Shown piece by piece: positions 62,553-64,000 of a stretch of DNA of 64,000 bases. The stretch comes from Thermobrachium celere DSM 8682. Its GTDB lineage: Bacteria > Bacillota > Clostridia > Clostridiales > Caloramatoraceae. A model generated the notes under the pieces. That model was not told the origin of the DNA. It worked only from the letters and a program-made list of their open reading frames with translations, and searched no databases. Positions within the stretch are counted from its first letter, which is position 1. Every line of letters begins with the position of its first letter. The stretch lies in assembly GCF_000430995.1 (NCBI RefSeq), contig NZ_HF952018.1, forward strand, positions 1 through 64,000, in the 5' to 3' direction. The position numbers and the translations under genes are program-made.

Positions 62553-64000
62553 ATGAAGAGGGAGATTTTATATGAATATATACCAAATAAAAAAACTCCT
62601 ATAAGCAATATGATAGATGATAATATTGTTTCGGTGAAAAATTTACTTAAGGACTGTGATGATGTAGTATATAGGCAGTTTAAAATAGGTGGGGATAAAG
62701 GAAGAGATGTTTTTCTTTTTTATGTTGATGGAATGGCTGAAAAGGATCTATTAAATAATTTTGTTTTAAAACCCCTTATGCTTATGGCAAGGATGGTGGA
62801 TCCTACCTTTGAGGAAATAAAGGACGAAATATATGAGGCTTCAAAGGTTGCAGCTATGTCTGTTACAGATTTTAAAGAGAGCGATAATATAGAGGATTCA
62901 GTATTAGCTGTTTTATCTGGAGATACTGCAATTTTTGTAGATGGAGAAAATAAAGCTCTAGTTATAGCTACAAAGTTTTTCCCAGTAAGAGGAGTACAGG
63001 AGCCAACGGCTGAAACAGTAATTAGAGGTTCTAGAGATGGATTTACAGAAACAATAAGAATGAATACAGCACTAGTTAGAAGAAGGATAAGGGATCCAAG
63101 ATTTAAGATAAAGCAGAAACAGATAGGAGTTCGCTCCAAAACTGACATAGCAATAATGTACATAGATGATATAGTTGATAAGCAGATAGTTGATGAGGTA
63201 ATTAAAAAGTTAGATTCAATAAACATAGATGCTATTTTAGATAGTGGATATATACAGCAGTACCTAGAGGATAGGCCCTTAAGTTTATTTCCACAGGTTC
63301 AAACAACAGAGAGACCTGATGTTGTTGCGGCGGCTGTATATGAGGGAAGAGTTGGAATACTAGTTGATAATTCACCTTTTGCATTAATTGTTCCTGTTAC
63401 ATTGACAGCTTTTTTCCAATCTCCAGAGGATTACTATTCAAGAAGTATTGTTGTTAGCTTTGTAAGGGTACTAAGGGTTTTATGTGGAGCTATTGCAATA
63501 CTTGCACCATCTTTATATATAGCAATAACCTCCTTCAGTCCTGGTATTATCCCCACAAAGCTTGCACTCTCAATTGCAGCAACAAGAGAAGGTGTACCTT
63601 TCCCTGCCTTTATTGAAGCAATAATTATGGAGCTTACACTTGAGCTTTTAAGAGAGGCAGGAGTAAGACTACCAAGACCTATAGGTTCCACCATAGGTAT
63701 AGTTGGAGGTCTTGTAATAGGTCAGGCAGCGGTGTCTGCAGGTATTGTAAGTCCTATTATGGTAATTGTTGTTGCAATTACTGCAATTGCTTCATTTTCA
63801 ATTCCAAACTATGAAGTGTCTGCAGCTTTTAGATTGGTAAGGTTTATTTTAATGGTTTTAGCTTCTATATATGGATTATATGGAATAGTTTTAGGTTCAA
63901 TTATGGTACTAATACATCTATGCAATTTAAAGAGTTTTGGAGTACCATTTTTAGCTCCTATTGCACCATTTGAATTTAGTGACATAAAGGACTCTCTAAT
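62553..64000 (+). CDS. GerA-family spore germinant receptor subunit A (partial, runs off window)
   Basis: An open frame of 482 codons from ATG at 62553 (after GGGGTGATTAA) that continues past the window end. The N-terminal soluble GerA domain (about 1-260) contains GVQEPTAETVIRGSRDGFTE and RMNTALVRRRIRDPRFK, and the following part has SIVVSFVRVLRVLCGAIAIL, then PFPAFIEAIIMELTLELLRE and several membrane helices. The family includes GerAA, GerKA and SpoVAF; this copy is not separable among them. Its usual partners (B and C subunits) probably lie beyond the window. Confidence 0.92.
   Translation, partial: MKREILYEYIPNKKTPISNMIDDNIVSVKNLLKDCDDVVYRQFKIGGDKGRDVFLFYVDGMAEKDLLNNFVLKPLMLMARMVDPTFEEIKDEIYEASKVAAMSVTDFKESDNIEDSVLAVLSGDTAIFVDGENKALVIATKFFPVRGVQEPTAETVIRGSRDGFTETIRMNTALVRRRIRDPRFKIKQKQIGVRSKTDIAIMYIDDIVDKQIVDEVIKKLDSINIDAILDSGYIQQYLEDRPLSLFPQVQTTERPDVVAAAVYEGRVGILVDNSPFALIVPVTLTAFFQSPEDYYSRSIVVSFVRVLRVLCGAIAILAPSLYIAITSFSPGIIPTKLALSIAATREGVPFPAFIEAIIMELTLELLREAGVRLPRPIGSTIGIVGGLVIGQAAVSAGIVSPIMVIVVAITAIASFSIPNYEVSAAFRLVRFILMVLASIYGLYGIVLGSIMVLIHLCNLKSFGVPFLAPIAPFEFSDIKDSL

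Overview
The window is AT-rich DNA from a spore-forming Gram-positive anaerobe, most likely a clostridium (class Clostridia, family Clostridiaceae or a close relative). The evidence is: dicluster clostridial ferredoxin, spore genes (spmAB, cotS family, yabG, sipL, gerA family, spoIID-like), a T-box, strong Shine-Dalgarno sites with many TTG/GTG starts, and hairpin-plus-U-run terminators. No oxygen-respiration genes are seen. The backbone follows the Bacillus subtilis gene order yaaO-tmk-yaaQ-holB-yaaT-yabB-yabC-abrB-metS-yabD-yabE-rnmV-ksgA-yabG-veg-ispE, with lineage-specific blocks inserted between these markers.

Layout. 1-518 is the 3' part of a 23S rRNA gene that stops abruptly. 578-4000 holds two XapX-type micro-proteins, an iron alcohol dehydrogenase, a membrane protein and an M20 amidohydrolase. 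4114-8369 is the yaaO-tmk-darA-holB-ricT operon. 8454-11601 has a ferredoxin, a ccdA-tlpA thiol-redox pair behind a CsoR-like operator, and two RNA methyltransferases. abrB (minus) is separated from nurA-herA-cca by a divergent control region. 16298-23442 holds spmAB, a MATE transporter, a sensor-only protein beside its diguanylate cyclase paralogue, and an RDD/FG-GAP-like protein. 23439-29217 is T-box-metG, tatD, a yabE-type cell-wall protein, rnmV and rsmA.

29281-48663 is accessory: unknown surface and membrane proteins, lgt, a MacAB-type exporter, a MASE3 histidine kinase, uppP, a ferritin-like coat protein, iron-sulfur proteins, a LysM-CAP protein, glucokinase, mannose-1-phosphate guanylyltransferase and two chemoreceptor-type proteins. 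49081-55818 is a spore-surface cluster with two GT4 glycosyltransferases facing CotS kinase-like genes; one CotS paralogue has lost its catalytic loop. 55950-64000 has yabG, a SpoIID-amidase fusion, veg, sipL, ispE, a nucleotidyltransferase and a GerA-family germinant receptor subunit cut by the window edge.

How the parts fit. Much of the second half can be read as building the spore surface: sugar activation (glcK, manC), lipid-carrier recycling (uppP), glycosyltransferases, kinase-like coat proteins, coat protease, cortex-localising SipL and peptidoglycan enzymes. The items most worth checking are the SpoIID-Amidase_3 fusion with no obvious transglycosylase glutamate, the duplicated GT4/CotS module with a pseudokinase, a REPIN-like 26-bp-arm hairpin with a second half-copy 33 kb away, a possible structured RNA and Spo0A-like box upstream of yabE, and the repeated use of shared bidirectional terminators that contain the stop codons of both convergent genes.

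No tRNA genes, CRISPR arrays, prophage genes or transposase genes were recognised. All calls come from reading the sequence; no database search was run.
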